This document shows positions 10,043 to 18,049 of a stretch of 64,000 bases of DNA, piece after piece (positions within the stretch are counted from its first letter, which is position 1; the number at the start of each line of letters is the position of its first letter). The stretch is from Chloropicon primus (taxonomy: Eukaryota > Chlorophyta > Chloropicophyceae > Chloropicales > Chloropicaceae): NCBI GenBank assembly GCA_023205875.1, contig CP060757.1:496001-560000 (forward strand), read 5' to 3'. Under the pieces are notes generated by a model, which did not search any database, was not told the DNA's origin, and was given only the letters and a program-made list of their open reading frames with translations. A program made the position numbers and the translations under genes.

Positions 10043-10471
10043 ACCTCCTCGGAGTGGGGGCGACTGCACTGGGAACGAGGAGACCAAAAGCAGGGTCTGA
10101 GGTCCCAGGCCAAACCCCTATCCTTCCCTTCCTTCCAACAAAGAAGACTTTGGATCGACCTAGCGCCGTGCGTGTCTCCAACCCGGCCTGAACCTCCCTT
10201 CCTCCTCGACCAGACCACTCTCCCCTCCCCCACCACAGAGAGAGACAGAGACAGAGACAGACAGAGACAGAGACACAGAGAGAGAGAGAGAGAGACGGAG
10301 TTCCTTGACCAGTAAAGAGGGCTTTGGATCGACCGAGCCGCGCGCGCGTGTCTCCCAAACCTCCTCCCCTTCCCCTTCCCCTTGCTGCAGAGCCAAGATC
10401 TTGGGTGGTCTCCAAGGTCTGGCCTTTGGAGGAATTCTGGTTCCCGCCATCCAGCGGCGGATTCAAAGCGC

Positions 10472-10512
<41 letters not shown>

Positions 10513-10520
10513 GCTTGGCG
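10043..10520. other. Divergent intergenic region with a direct repeat and GA runs
   Basis: Holds the promoters of EB1 (minus) and the MT-A70 gene (plus). A roughly 35-bp imperfect direct repeat (TTTGGATCGACC followed by GC-rich GTGTCTCC) occurs at about 10149-10180 and 10323-10353. GA microsatellites lie at about 10224-10293 and 10473-10510, the last running almost into the start codon. Confidence 0.65.
10473..10510 (+). repeat. GA microsatellite in 5' leader
   Basis: About 19 GA units ending 10 nt before the ATG at 10521. Confidence 0.9.
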
Positions 10521-11879
10521 ATGGTGGGAGAGAGCGAAATGGGGAGGCCGAGGAGGGGGGCGGCGCGGAGGTCGCGGCTCGGGGGGTCGGCGGGCCTCCC
10601 GAGCGCGGTTCACTACGTGGGCTACGTGGAGGACGATGAGACGCCGGAGATGATCATGAAGAAGTTCGAGGCTCTCGAGAGGGTGAAGCAGGCGGTGTTG
10701 GACAAGAGGTTGGACACCACTGAGAAGGGGGTGGAGTCCCCGGCGGAGGAGGACGAGGGGGACGGGATGCGGCGGCCTGGGGCGACGGAGGAGGGCGCCA
10801 AAGACCCGTCCAGTCCCTCCGGCTTGGACGAGATCGACGCGAGTCGTGGGAAGGGCGACAACGACCTGGACGAGAGCGACTTGCTGGAGGTGTTCAAGCA
10901 GACGAGCCTGTTCAGCGTGAAGAGCGCCCAGACGAGCAACGAGCTCCTGATGGACTACGAGGGGCACGAGGACATGTGGGACGACGACCTCAACGCCTCC
11001 GACTTTGAGCTGGACGAGGACGAGTTCTGGGGGGGCCTGACTTTCAGGAAGAAGCGGAGAGGAACCGGCTCGTCGAGAGGGAGCCGGGGGGGAGTCCCCT
11101 ACTTGAGGAGAACTGTGACTGTGTTGAACAAGGACACAGGGGTCTACGTGCAGAAGAAGGTGAGGGTCGTGGACCACACCCTGCCCCAGCTGATGAGAAT
11201 CCCTCCGCCCCCGGTGCCCCTGTCGTGGTGCAGGAGCGTCAAGCCCTACAGGAAGCGAGTCATGGCGCCGGAACCGGACTGCCGCGTGGTTCGCGAGGGG
11301 TGCATCGCGGAGATGAACTTCAACGCGCTCAGGAGGGAGGAGACCTACGTTGCGGTTCTCATAAACCCGGACTGGGTGGTGGAGGAGAGCGACGACGAGA
11401 CCATGACCGACAGGCTCCACTGCCTGAAGAGGGTTCCGCTGACCAAGCTGTGCCCGACCGGCTTTGTCTTCATCTGGATCGACAAGGGGGACGTGCAAAA
11501 GGTCTGCGAGCTGATGCACAGGCAGAACTACGTTTACGTGGAGAACTTGACCTGGGTCCAGATGCTCCCCAACAACAAGATGATCCACGGCGAGTGCAAG
11601 TACACGAGGAAGTGCCACTCGACCCTGTACATCTTCCGCAGGCACAACGAGGGGAAAGACATCGAGCTGAGGCACCAGAGGAACCCCGACGTGGTGCTGG
11701 ACTGCCTGCGGACCTCGATCGACGGCCACAAGAAAACTCCTGACGAGACCTACAAGGCCATCGAGACCCTCCTTCCGAGCTTTGAGGGCAGGGCGCTCGA
11801 GCTGTGGTCCTCCCCGGACGGTCCCCGGAAGGGCTGGACCCACGTCGTGGAGAACCTGGAAGAGCCTGGTGATTGCTGA
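10521..11879 (+). CDS. MT-A70 family protein with degenerate catalytic motif
   Basis: One exon, 452 residues. The C-terminal half matches MT-A70 methyltransferases: YVYVENLTWVQ, GECKYTRKCHSTLYIFRR, RHQRNPDVVLDCLR (384 on), KTPDETYKAIETLLPS, ALELWSSPDGPRKGW. The SAM/catalytic motif, DPPW in METTL3 and METTL4, reads NPDW here (residues 282-285, after VAVLI). Family knowledge: partners such as METTL14 and the ciliate MTA9 subunits have lost this motif and act as RNA/DNA-binding scaffolds for an active subunit. I therefore infer a non-catalytic partner in an m6A or DNA 6mA complex. The N-terminal 200 residues are acidic with a basic patch, unlike METTL14. Start: first ATG after the GA run. Confidence 0.85.
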   Translation: MVGESEMGRPRRGAARRSRLGGSAGLPSAVHYVGYVEDDETPEMIMKKFEALERVKQAVLDKRLDTTEKGVESPAEEDEGDGMRRPGATEEGAKDPSSPSGLDEIDASRGKGDNDLDESDLLEVFKQTSLFSVKSAQTSNELLMDYEGHEDMWDDDLNASDFELDEDEFWGGLTFRKKRRGTGSSRGSRGGVPYLRRTVTVLNKDTGVYVQKKVRVVDHTLPQLMRIPPPPVPLSWCRSVKPYRKRVMAPEPDCRVVREGCIAEMNFNALRREETYVAVLINPDWVVEESDDETMTDRLHCLKRVPLTKLCPTGFVFIWIDKGDVQKVCELMHRQNYVYVENLTWVQMLPNNKMIHGECKYTRKCHSTLYIFRRHNEGKDIELRHQRNPDVVLDCLRTSIDGHKKTPDETYKAIETLLPSFEGRALELWSSPDGPRKGWTHVVENLEEPGDC

Positions 11880-12255
11880 GGAGGCCCCCTGAAGCAGGAG
11901 CTGGCTGAGGAGGAGGCCACACGACAACGATCCGTCCGTTGCGATTCCAAAAGAAAGGAAGAAAGAAAGAAACTCTATGAAGCAGTATCAGTATTAAACA
12001 TTCGTTTTGACTTGCGGGTCGGCCATGACCCGCCTCGCCCATCCCTCCTCATTCCAAAATCAAAATTTTCTTCGTCCTTCCTCTCCATCCAAATCAAAAT
12101 TTTCGGAGGTTACGATAAGGCGCTCCGGCCGGCGAGAGCCCCGAGGATGAGGGGAGGGAGAGAGACAGAGTAACGGCTGCGGGAGAGACCGACCGCGCCG
12201 CTTTCGTGCGTCGTGAAGAGGAGGAGGCGGGTGCTCCTGGGGAGTTGCGCACAAG
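11880..12255. other. Intergenic region
   Basis: 3' flank of the MT-A70 gene and 5' flank of the next. It has a direct repeat of AAATCAAAATTTTC (about 12057-12070 and 12090-12103) and a GAAA run near 11955. Nothing else seen. Confidence 0.5.
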
Positions 12256-13247
12256 ATGGCGACCACGTCGAGCAACCTCATCGCGAGGAAGAAGAGCACC
12301 GACGCCAAGGGGTTTCAAAACTCGTCGTCGTCGAGGGTGTTGGGCCGGAGGAGGAGCGTCGGGAGCGGGGTGGCCGATGCATCGAGGAAGAGGATCGGGA
12401 GGACGGTCTCGCGGAACAGGTCTTCGACGGGGAAGGACCTCGCGAGGGCCGCGGCGGTTGCGGACTTGGGCGCCCTGGAGAGGGAGGTGTTCTCCTTCGA
12501 GCGCCTCGGCTTGCGGGACGAGCAAGCCGCGCCCGCCCCCCCAAACGAGTTGCCGATCATAAGCATAGGGGATTCCGTCGTTTGCCTTGCGCGCGACGAG
12601 CGCCTCATCGGGGAAATGAAGCGGCAAAAGACCCTGAAACGGATTCAGCTGGCCGAGGCGTTCTCCAAGGACCACTACAAGTACTCCCTCTTTGCGGGCG
12701 AGGATCCCGTCGACGAGGGGGTCCCGCAGCACCTCGAGCTGACGCCGACCGATCACGTCCAGATCGCGAGGGCGAGCATCCAGCAGAGCAAGCTGGGCAT
12801 CGTCGGGGACTCCGCCTTGAGCGACGGGAGCGTTGGCGCCTTCTCCGAGGGGGGGCCGAACGAATCGGGCTCAAAGCTCGACAAGGTGAGTGAGCACTCG
12901 CCGCGATAGATCATCGGGGTGTCGTTTCCCCTTGTGACTGACCCACTCCTCGTCTCTTGCCTCGTCCGCCTTCCTCTCTGCCTCACTCTCTCTCTTTCTG
13001 TCTCCCTCCGCAGCAAAAGTCCAGGCGTTACGATTCGGAGGACAGCACGATCCTGGTGTACGGCGACAGGTCTCCGATCGTGATCCCCAAGCTCGACTTC
13101 AGCGTCCTGCCAAACTTCAGAAAGCCTCGCATGTACAACCAGAAGGTCGCCAAGGGGCACCTAAAGAAGTACCACGGCGGTGGCAAGAACAAGGCCGGGG
13201 GCAACAAGGGCGTCATCGGCTTCCTTAACCTTAAGTTTTGGCATTGA
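12256..13247 (+). CDS. Hypothetical protein, two exons
   Basis: Exons 12256..12885 and 13014..13247 encode 287 residues; the intron is phase 0 with GTGAGT, a CTGAC branch site and CGCAG. I do not recognise the family. The N-terminus is basic and Ser-rich (RKKSTDAKGFQNSSSSRV), residues about 60-160 are more ordered, and the C-terminus is basic and Gly-rich (VAKGHLKKYHGGGKNKAGGNKG). The stretch SPIVIPKLDFSVLPNFRKPRMYN looks like a linear binding motif. No signal peptide or membrane segment. Codon use is that of the host and the frame is kept across the splice, so the gene is very likely real. Confidence 0.75.
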
Positions 13248-13552
13248 TACATCACTCCCCCATCCTTCCTCCTGGCCAGGGCCACACCCACGAGTGCCCC
13301 ACGGATGCACCGAACCCTTAAGCCTGTCTCTCGACGTTCCTCGAAACGTGGCATGAAGCTTGCTCCCCTTCCCCTTGACAGCTGGCCATGATCATCTTCT
13401 CTTCATTTTTTTTTTTTCGCGGGCTCTCTCTCGATTCGAGGAAGAGCAAAAGCGAGGAGAGGAGCGGAGCGGAGCGAGGGAGGAGCGCGAGGCTTGTTCC
13501 TCGGTCGAGGACGTGGGAGTTACCGAGAACGTGGAGGAAGGGCGCTGCGGTG
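13248..13552. other. Intergenic region with poly-T/E2F-like string
   Basis: 305 bp between two plus-strand genes. A T-run leading into TTTCGCGGG (about 13409-13422) resembles an E2F site. An ATG at 13388 is in frame with the next gene but would add 55 residues of low-complexity sequence. Confidence 0.4.
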
Positions 13553-14830
13553 ATGAGCGGGGACGCGGGGGTTGTCGCGCCGGATGGCGAAGGGGGGGAC
13601 GCTGTTGTGGGCGAGGCGATCCGTGAGGTTGTGGAGAGGGAAACGGGAAGGGATGAGGAACAGAGGGAAAGGATCGAGCAGAGGTACTTGGCGTTGAATC
13701 AGCTCCAAGGGACGCCGGATCCCTTCGCGACGGCGCTTTGGAGGTTTTGGGTCTCTCAGCACGGCCCGGGGTGGCAGGACCACAAGGTCCTCAAGTGCCC
13801 GCTGTCGATCGCGAAGAAGCCCCTGGACCTCGAGCTCCTGTGGTGCGAGGTGAACAAGAGGGGTGGATGGGAGAAGGTGAACGCCACCAAGATGTGGTCC
13901 AAGATCGGAAAGCTCTTCAACCCTCCGCCGACGTGCACGAACCTGTCGTTCATCACGAAGAAGTGCTACACGGAGGTGCTCCTTCCTCTCGAGATTGTGA
14001 CGCGACACGAGCAGGTGGCTGTGCCAGGGATAACGTTGCCTGCCACGGAGGCCGCTCTGCTTCCTGAGCCTCGGACGTACGGGTCGTACAAGAGGCACAA
14101 GTCCACTGGTGCCGTGTACGGGGCGGTGCCCAAGGGGGCGAGGGATTACGGCGAGGAGATCGTGGGCCGTCAGGTCAAGGTCTTTTTCAAGAACCTCCAC
14201 AAGTCGTTTGCCGGCGAGGTTGTCAAGTACGACGAGGAGAAGAGCCTCCATCTGATCAGATACGCCGACGGGGAGGAGAAGTGGACAGACTTCAAGAAGG
14301 AGAGGAAGTGGTCCTTTGTGTCTGAAAGGCTGACGAGGCACGCCTTGACGGCGGAGAGAGAGGGGCCGGCCGCGGCGGAGGCCGCGGCAGCGGCGCAAGC
14401 CACGGCTCAAGCAGCGCTGAAGGACGCGGACCTTCTGGGGAGTCCTTACGGAGAGGCTGTGAGGGTAGAAAAGACAACGCACCAGGTGCCGCTCGTCGAC
14501 GAGTCTCACAACCACACGGGCGTCACGATCAAAGTCACAAACAGGAGCCAGCCGCAGATGTGTGGGATCACGCAAGTGGAGCAGGCCGAGGACGGTTTCG
14601 AGATCTACGCCCTGCTGCCGGGCCTCACCCTGGACGACGTGAGCGTCTCGTGCAGCTCGGACGGCAAAGTTGTCATCGAGGGGAACCCCAAGGACTCGTA
14701 CACAAGTGATGAGGTTGGACTCCAACCCGTGCACCAGACCTTGCAGCTTCCGACGAAGCTGCAAGTCGACAAGACCGTGGCCATCTTGACGCTCCACGGC
14801 CTTCTCTACGTCAAGGTCCACACATTGTAA
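13553..14830 (+). CDS. ARID - Tudor-like - alpha-crystallin domain protein
   Basis: One exon, 425 residues. Residues about 57-145 are an ARID/BRIGHT DNA-binding domain (PFATALWRFWVSQHGPGWQD, LDLELLWCEVNKRGGWEKVN, MWSKIGKLFNPPPTCTN, YTEVLLPLE). Residues about 205-250 (VKVFFKNLHKSFAGEVVKYD, LIRYADGEEKWTDF) look like a Tudor/chromo-barrel of the sort that reads histone tails. Residues about 345-425 (GFEIYALLPGLTLDDVSVSC, GKVVIEG, LQLPTKLQVDKTVAILTLHGLLYVKV) form an alpha-crystallin/HSP20-like domain. ARID joined to an alpha-crystallin domain is known in land plants; the Tudor-like middle is extra. Likely a nuclear chromatin protein. TGTAA at 14842. Confidence 0.87.
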   Translation: MSGDAGVVAPDGEGGDAVVGEAIREVVERETGRDEEQRERIEQRYLALNQLQGTPDPFATALWRFWVSQHGPGWQDHKVLKCPLSIAKKPLDLELLWCEVNKRGGWEKVNATKMWSKIGKLFNPPPTCTNLSFITKKCYTEVLLPLEIVTRHEQVAVPGITLPATEAALLPEPRTYGSYKRHKSTGAVYGAVPKGARDYGEEIVGRQVKVFFKNLHKSFAGEVVKYDEEKSLHLIRYADGEEKWTDFKKERKWSFVSERLTRHALTAEREGPAAAEAAAAAQATAQAALKDADLLGSPYGEAVRVEKTTHQVPLVDESHNHTGVTIKVTNRSQPQMCGITQVEQAEDGFEIYALLPGLTLDDVSVSCSSDGKVVIEGNPKDSYTSDEVGLQPVHQTLQLPTKLQVDKTVAILTLHGLLYVKVHTL

Positions 14831-14983
14831 CAAGTCTGTCATGTAACTGAACTTTTGCTTTCCATTCATTCTGACTTCCTCCTCCTCGCACCCCTCCCAC
14901 CCCATCGCCCGTCCTTGGCAGAGAGCCAGAGAGACCGAGGAGAGGGAGAGAGAGAGAGCGGCACACACGCACGAAGGTTTGCA

Positions 14984-15805
14984 ATGACGGACAAGGGATA
15001 CACGTACAAGGATGAGGGCTCCGAGTTGACGATCGTGATGCCCATCGGATCGACGATCAAGGGCAAGGATATCGACTACCAGCTGAAGACCAAGACGTTG
15101 AGGCTTGGGGTGAAGGGGTCCGAGCCGACGATCGACGAGGCGCTGTGGGGCTCGTCCAAGCCTGACGACTCGTACTGGCAGATCGACACGGTCGACGGGA
15201 AGAGGTCGGTCGTCGTCACGATTGAGAAGGCGCAGGGCATGCCGTGGGAGTACCTCTTGAAGAGCGAGGACTTGCCACCAGACACGACGATCACGCAAAA
15301 GTGCTATTTCGATGTGAAAATAGGCGACGAGGACGCTGAGAGGGTCGTGTTCGGGCTTTACGGGAACACCGTTCCCAAGACTGCCAAGAACTTCGCTTGC
15401 CTGTGCTCGGGGTCAGAGGGGACAGGCAAGAGCGGCAAACCCCTCCACTACAAGGACAGTGTTTTCCACCGAATCATTCCTGGGTTCATGTGCCAGGGAG
15501 GAGACTTCACCAACGGGAACGGGACTGGCGGCGAGTCCATCTACGGCGAGAAGTTCGAGGACGAGAACTTCAAGATCAAGCACACCAAGGTGGGACTCTT
15601 GTCCATGGCGAACGCCGGACCAAACACGAACGGCTCTCAGTTCTTCATCACGACGTCGGAGACCCCTCACTTGGATGGAAAGCACTGCGTCTTCGGCGAG
15701 GTTATGGACGATACCTACAAGGTCGTGAAGAAGATGGAAGCTGTGGGCTCGGGCGGCGGCGAGACGAGCAAGCCGGTCACGATCACGGACTGCGGATTGC
15801 TGTGA
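14984..15805 (+). CDS. CS domain - cyclophilin fusion (peptidyl-prolyl isomerase)
   Basis: One exon, 273 residues. Residues 1-100 are a CS/NudC-type p23-like domain ([56 protein letters not shown]), a fold used to contact HSP90 and clients. Residues about 106-273 are a full cyclophilin: [32 protein letters not shown] (catalytic Arg in FHRI), [13 protein letters not shown]. At the position of the cyclosporin-contact tryptophan (WLDGKH in human CypA) the string is HLDGKH (His about 229), which in other cyclophilins weakens drug binding. A cytosolic co-chaperone isomerase is likely. It follows the ARID gene by 153 bp on the same strand. Confidence 0.92.
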   Translation: MTDKGYTYKDEGSELTIVMPIGSTIKGKDIDYQLKTKTLRLGVKGSEPTIDEALWGSSKPDDSYWQIDTVDGKRSVVVTIEKAQGMPWEYLLKSEDLPPDTTITQKCYFDVKIGDEDAERVVFGLYGNTVPKTAKNFACLCSGSEGTGKSGKPLHYKDSVFHRIIPGFMCQGGDFTNGNGTGGESIYGEKFEDENFKIKHTKVGLLSMANAGPNTNGSQFFITTSETPHLDGKHCVFGEVMDDTYKVVKKMEAVGSGGGETSKPVTITDCGLL

Positions 15806-15870
15806 AGAGGGATAACAAGATTCGACAACAATAATAATGAACAACGTAGAGGAGTTACTAGCTACTAACG

Positions 15871-16908
15871 CTAAGGTGATAGAGAGTCTTTGATGCCTTG
15901 CCCGGAGATTCCATCGTAGTGCAAGGGGAAGGTGTAACCCACGAAAATCTCTTTCGTGCCCTCTGCATTGGTGCTGGCGTCCATGTCCTTTGGCCAGTAT
16001 TGAAGAAACCAGTTGCTCGACTCGCTCGTGATCACGTTGATGACGCACTCGAAGGCGTTTGCCGCGCCGCAGAGCGTCATTTCGTCCCCCCACGTCTTGT
16101 CGAGCCTCATGTTGTAGATGTACCTCTTGAAATCCTTCCGGCCCCCAAAGAAGTCCTGGTACCCTTCCTCCTGCTCCTCCAAGTAGGACACCGAGCGCTC
16201 CCTCACCATTTCGTACAAGTCTTCCGTTCCAAAGAGTTGGAAGCTTATTGCCCTGAACTGGCAGTTCCCGTCACCTTGCGTCGACCTCAGCTGCAAGTTC
16301 AGCCTCTCCAACCGCCGGCTGAGCCTCGCCTTCGCATTCTCCAGGTAGCCTCTCGCTCCGACGGGCGTGTTGCACCTTTTCAACTCCTTGTCGATTCCAT
16401 TCTGCAGCTTCTTCCTGTTCGGCGTCCAGGATTTCCTGCTGGTTGCTGGCTCCTCAGGCTTGCCGCCCGAAAGGGCCTGCCTCACGCTCTCCAACTCGGT
16501 TACGTTCTTACTGGAAAGAAAGTCAAAGTTGATGAAGAGCTCTTCGGTTGGAGTGTGCAGAGGCAACGGGCTCCTCGGCGTCTTTGCGCCCCGCAGAATG
16601 TCCACAGAGGTTTTCTCAATGCCTTCGGGCTCGCTGCTGTCGCTCTCAGCGGCCTCCAACTCCCTCAAGTAAGACTGCGTGACTCTCCTCGGCGTTGGCG
16701 TCAGGTTCGACCGTATCGAGGGCTCCTCCTTGAGAGCCACTCGCTTTCTCAGCGAGCTTCCGATGAAGCTCTCAAAGTTCTCCTGGAGGTTCTCTATCAT
16801 CGATGCGGTCTTCCTGTGGTGCCCAGAGCCCGAAGCACCACCGTCAACAGAACCTCCCCCTTCCTCCCCCCGCCGCACTTTCCCCACGAAGCACCCCAAG
16901 CACAGCAT
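15871..16908 (-). CDS. OTU-family deubiquitinase
   Basis: One exon, 345 residues from the first ATG (16908). The catalytic region sits at the C-terminal end: DGNCQFRAISFQLFG gives Asp 213 and the nucleophile Cys 216, and LHYDGI gives the His at about 330. RSVSYLEEQEEGYQDFF, WGDEMTLCGAANAFECVINVI and YWPK complete the OTU pattern. The first 200 residues are basic, Ser/Pro-rich and probably disordered. The N-terminus starts MLCLGCFVGK, two cysteines near the start that might be lipidated; this is inference. Tail to tail with the CS-cyclophilin gene, 65 bp apart. Confidence 0.88.
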   Translation of the reverse strand: MLCLGCFVGKVRRGEEGGGSVDGGASGSGHHRKTASMIENLQENFESFIGSSLRKRVALKEEPSIRSNLTPTPRRVTQSYLRELEAAESDSSEPEGIEKTSVDILRGAKTPRSPLPLHTPTEELFINFDFLSSKNVTELESVRQALSGGKPEEPATSRKSWTPNRKKLQNGIDKELKRCNTPVGARGYLENAKARLSRRLERLNLQLRSTQGDGNCQFRAISFQLFGTEDLYEMVRERSVSYLEEQEEGYQDFFGGRKDFKRYIYNMRLDKTWGDEMTLCGAANAFECVINVITSESSNWFLQYWPKDMDASTNAEGTKEIFVGYTFPLHYDGISGQGIKDSLSP

Positions 16909-17365
16909 CAATCCCGTCCAAAACCACAAAAACTCTCCTTCCTTTCCCTTCCCGTCTTCGGCACAAGACTCCGGATTGTCGTGCTGGCCTTCGAGCGCCC
17001 TCTACGGAACCACTCGCCCCCTCCGCACTTTCGCCACCACTCTCACTGTCACTGTCGCCCCCAACGCCCCGAGCGTTACGTTACGCTCCAACCTCCTCCT
17101 GGGGATTGTCGCCTTCTCTCTCTCCTTCTATTCCTTTTGCTCGCGGGGCGGGAGTTGCCGCTGGCTTTGGCTTTGGCACCGCGCAGTGCGAGGCGAGGGA
17201 CCGGGACGCGCGAGGTGGAGGCGTGTCGTTACGAAACGACTTCAGAACAGCTTTCGATTCCGTCGGGTCGCCGTCGTAAATCAAGTACTTTAAGCTTTGG
17301 AGGTGTCAACGTCATCGTCATCGTCAACGTCAACGTCAACGTCGTCGTCATCGTTCGGGCTGTCC
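16909..17365. other. Divergent intergenic region
   Basis: 457 bp between the OTU and SirB genes. Just before the SirB start a run of GTCAAC/GTCATC hexamers (about 17305-17353) is seen; it is open in the SirB frame as a Ser/Thr-rich string but lacks an ATG. Nothing else supported. Confidence 0.5.
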
Positions 17366-17911
17366 ATGGTGTTGCGTGGTGTTGTGGTGCGAGGGAAGGG
17401 GCGGTGGTTGGGCCAGCAGGGGTGCGGGGGTGCGGGGTGTGGTCGAGGGGGCCCTGCGAGAGGAGAGAAGAGGCGGGGCACCCTTGCCTGCGTGAGAGCG
17501 GGTGGAGGGCCTGATTCGACGACGACGTCGACGAAGGACGCGACGACGGGCTTCGGGGTTGTGCTCGTGGACCACGGGTCGAAGAAGGAGGAGTCGAATG
17601 CCATGCTGGAGGAGTTTGCGGAGCTGTACAGGGAGACGAGCGGTCGCGCCCTCGTGGAAGTGGCCCACATGGAGATAGCGGAGCCCTCCATCCCCACGGC
17701 TCTGGAGAAGTGCGTGGAGAAGGGGGCCAAGGAAATCGTAGTCGCGCCGTACTTTCTGTCCCCCGGGAGGCACATCCAGAAAGACATCCCTAGGATCGTC
17801 GAGGAGGCTGCCAAGAACTTTCCTGGCGTCAGCATTGAGATCGCGAAGCCGATCGGGCTCCACCCGCTGGTGGCGCAGGTCATCGAGCAGAGGGTCAAGG
17901 AGACAGAGTAA
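17366..17911 (+). CDS. SIRB: Plastid sirohydrochlorin ferrochelatase (SirB)
   Basis: One exon, 181 residues. Residues 1 to about 60 are rich in Arg, Gly and Ser without acids, a chloroplast transit peptide. The catalytic part matches plant SirB: VVLVDHGSKKEESNAMLEEF (metal-binding His about 70), VEVAHMEIAEPSI (second His), VAPYFLSPGRHIQKDIPRI and IGLHPLVAQVIEQRV. SirB inserts iron into sirohydrochlorin to make siroheme, the cofactor of nitrite and sulfite reductases in the plastid. Arabidopsis SirB carries a C-terminal cysteine pair that holds an iron-sulfur cluster; this protein stops at RVKETE before that region. Tail to tail with the TPH gene. Confidence 0.92.
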   Translation: MVLRGVVVRGKGRWLGQQGCGGAGCGRGGPARGEKRRGTLACVRAGGGPDSTTTSTKDATTGFGVVLVDHGSKKEESNAMLEEFAELYRETSGRALVEVAHMEIAEPSIPTALEKCVEKGAKEIVVAPYFLSPGRHIQKDIPRIVEEAAKNFPGVSIEIAKPIGLHPLVAQVIEQRVKETE

Positions 17912-18049
17912 CGGGCGAGCAAAAGCGAGTTGGGTGGGGGCCTTGGGTAAATATTTATGTATGTACAACACGAGCTAGAATTAGGCCGGGGACAAAGAAT
18001 TGCCCAACGACCCACTTTTCCGGGTCAACCGGGCTAGACCTCAGATCTT

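Noticed and set aside
9888-11927. A 679-codon minus-strand frame opposite the MT-A70 gene
   Set aside because: Low-complexity leucine/arginine text antisense to a gene with a clear family match.
13520-15298. A 592-codon minus-strand frame
   Set aside because: Runs antisense across two well-identified genes and shows no motif.
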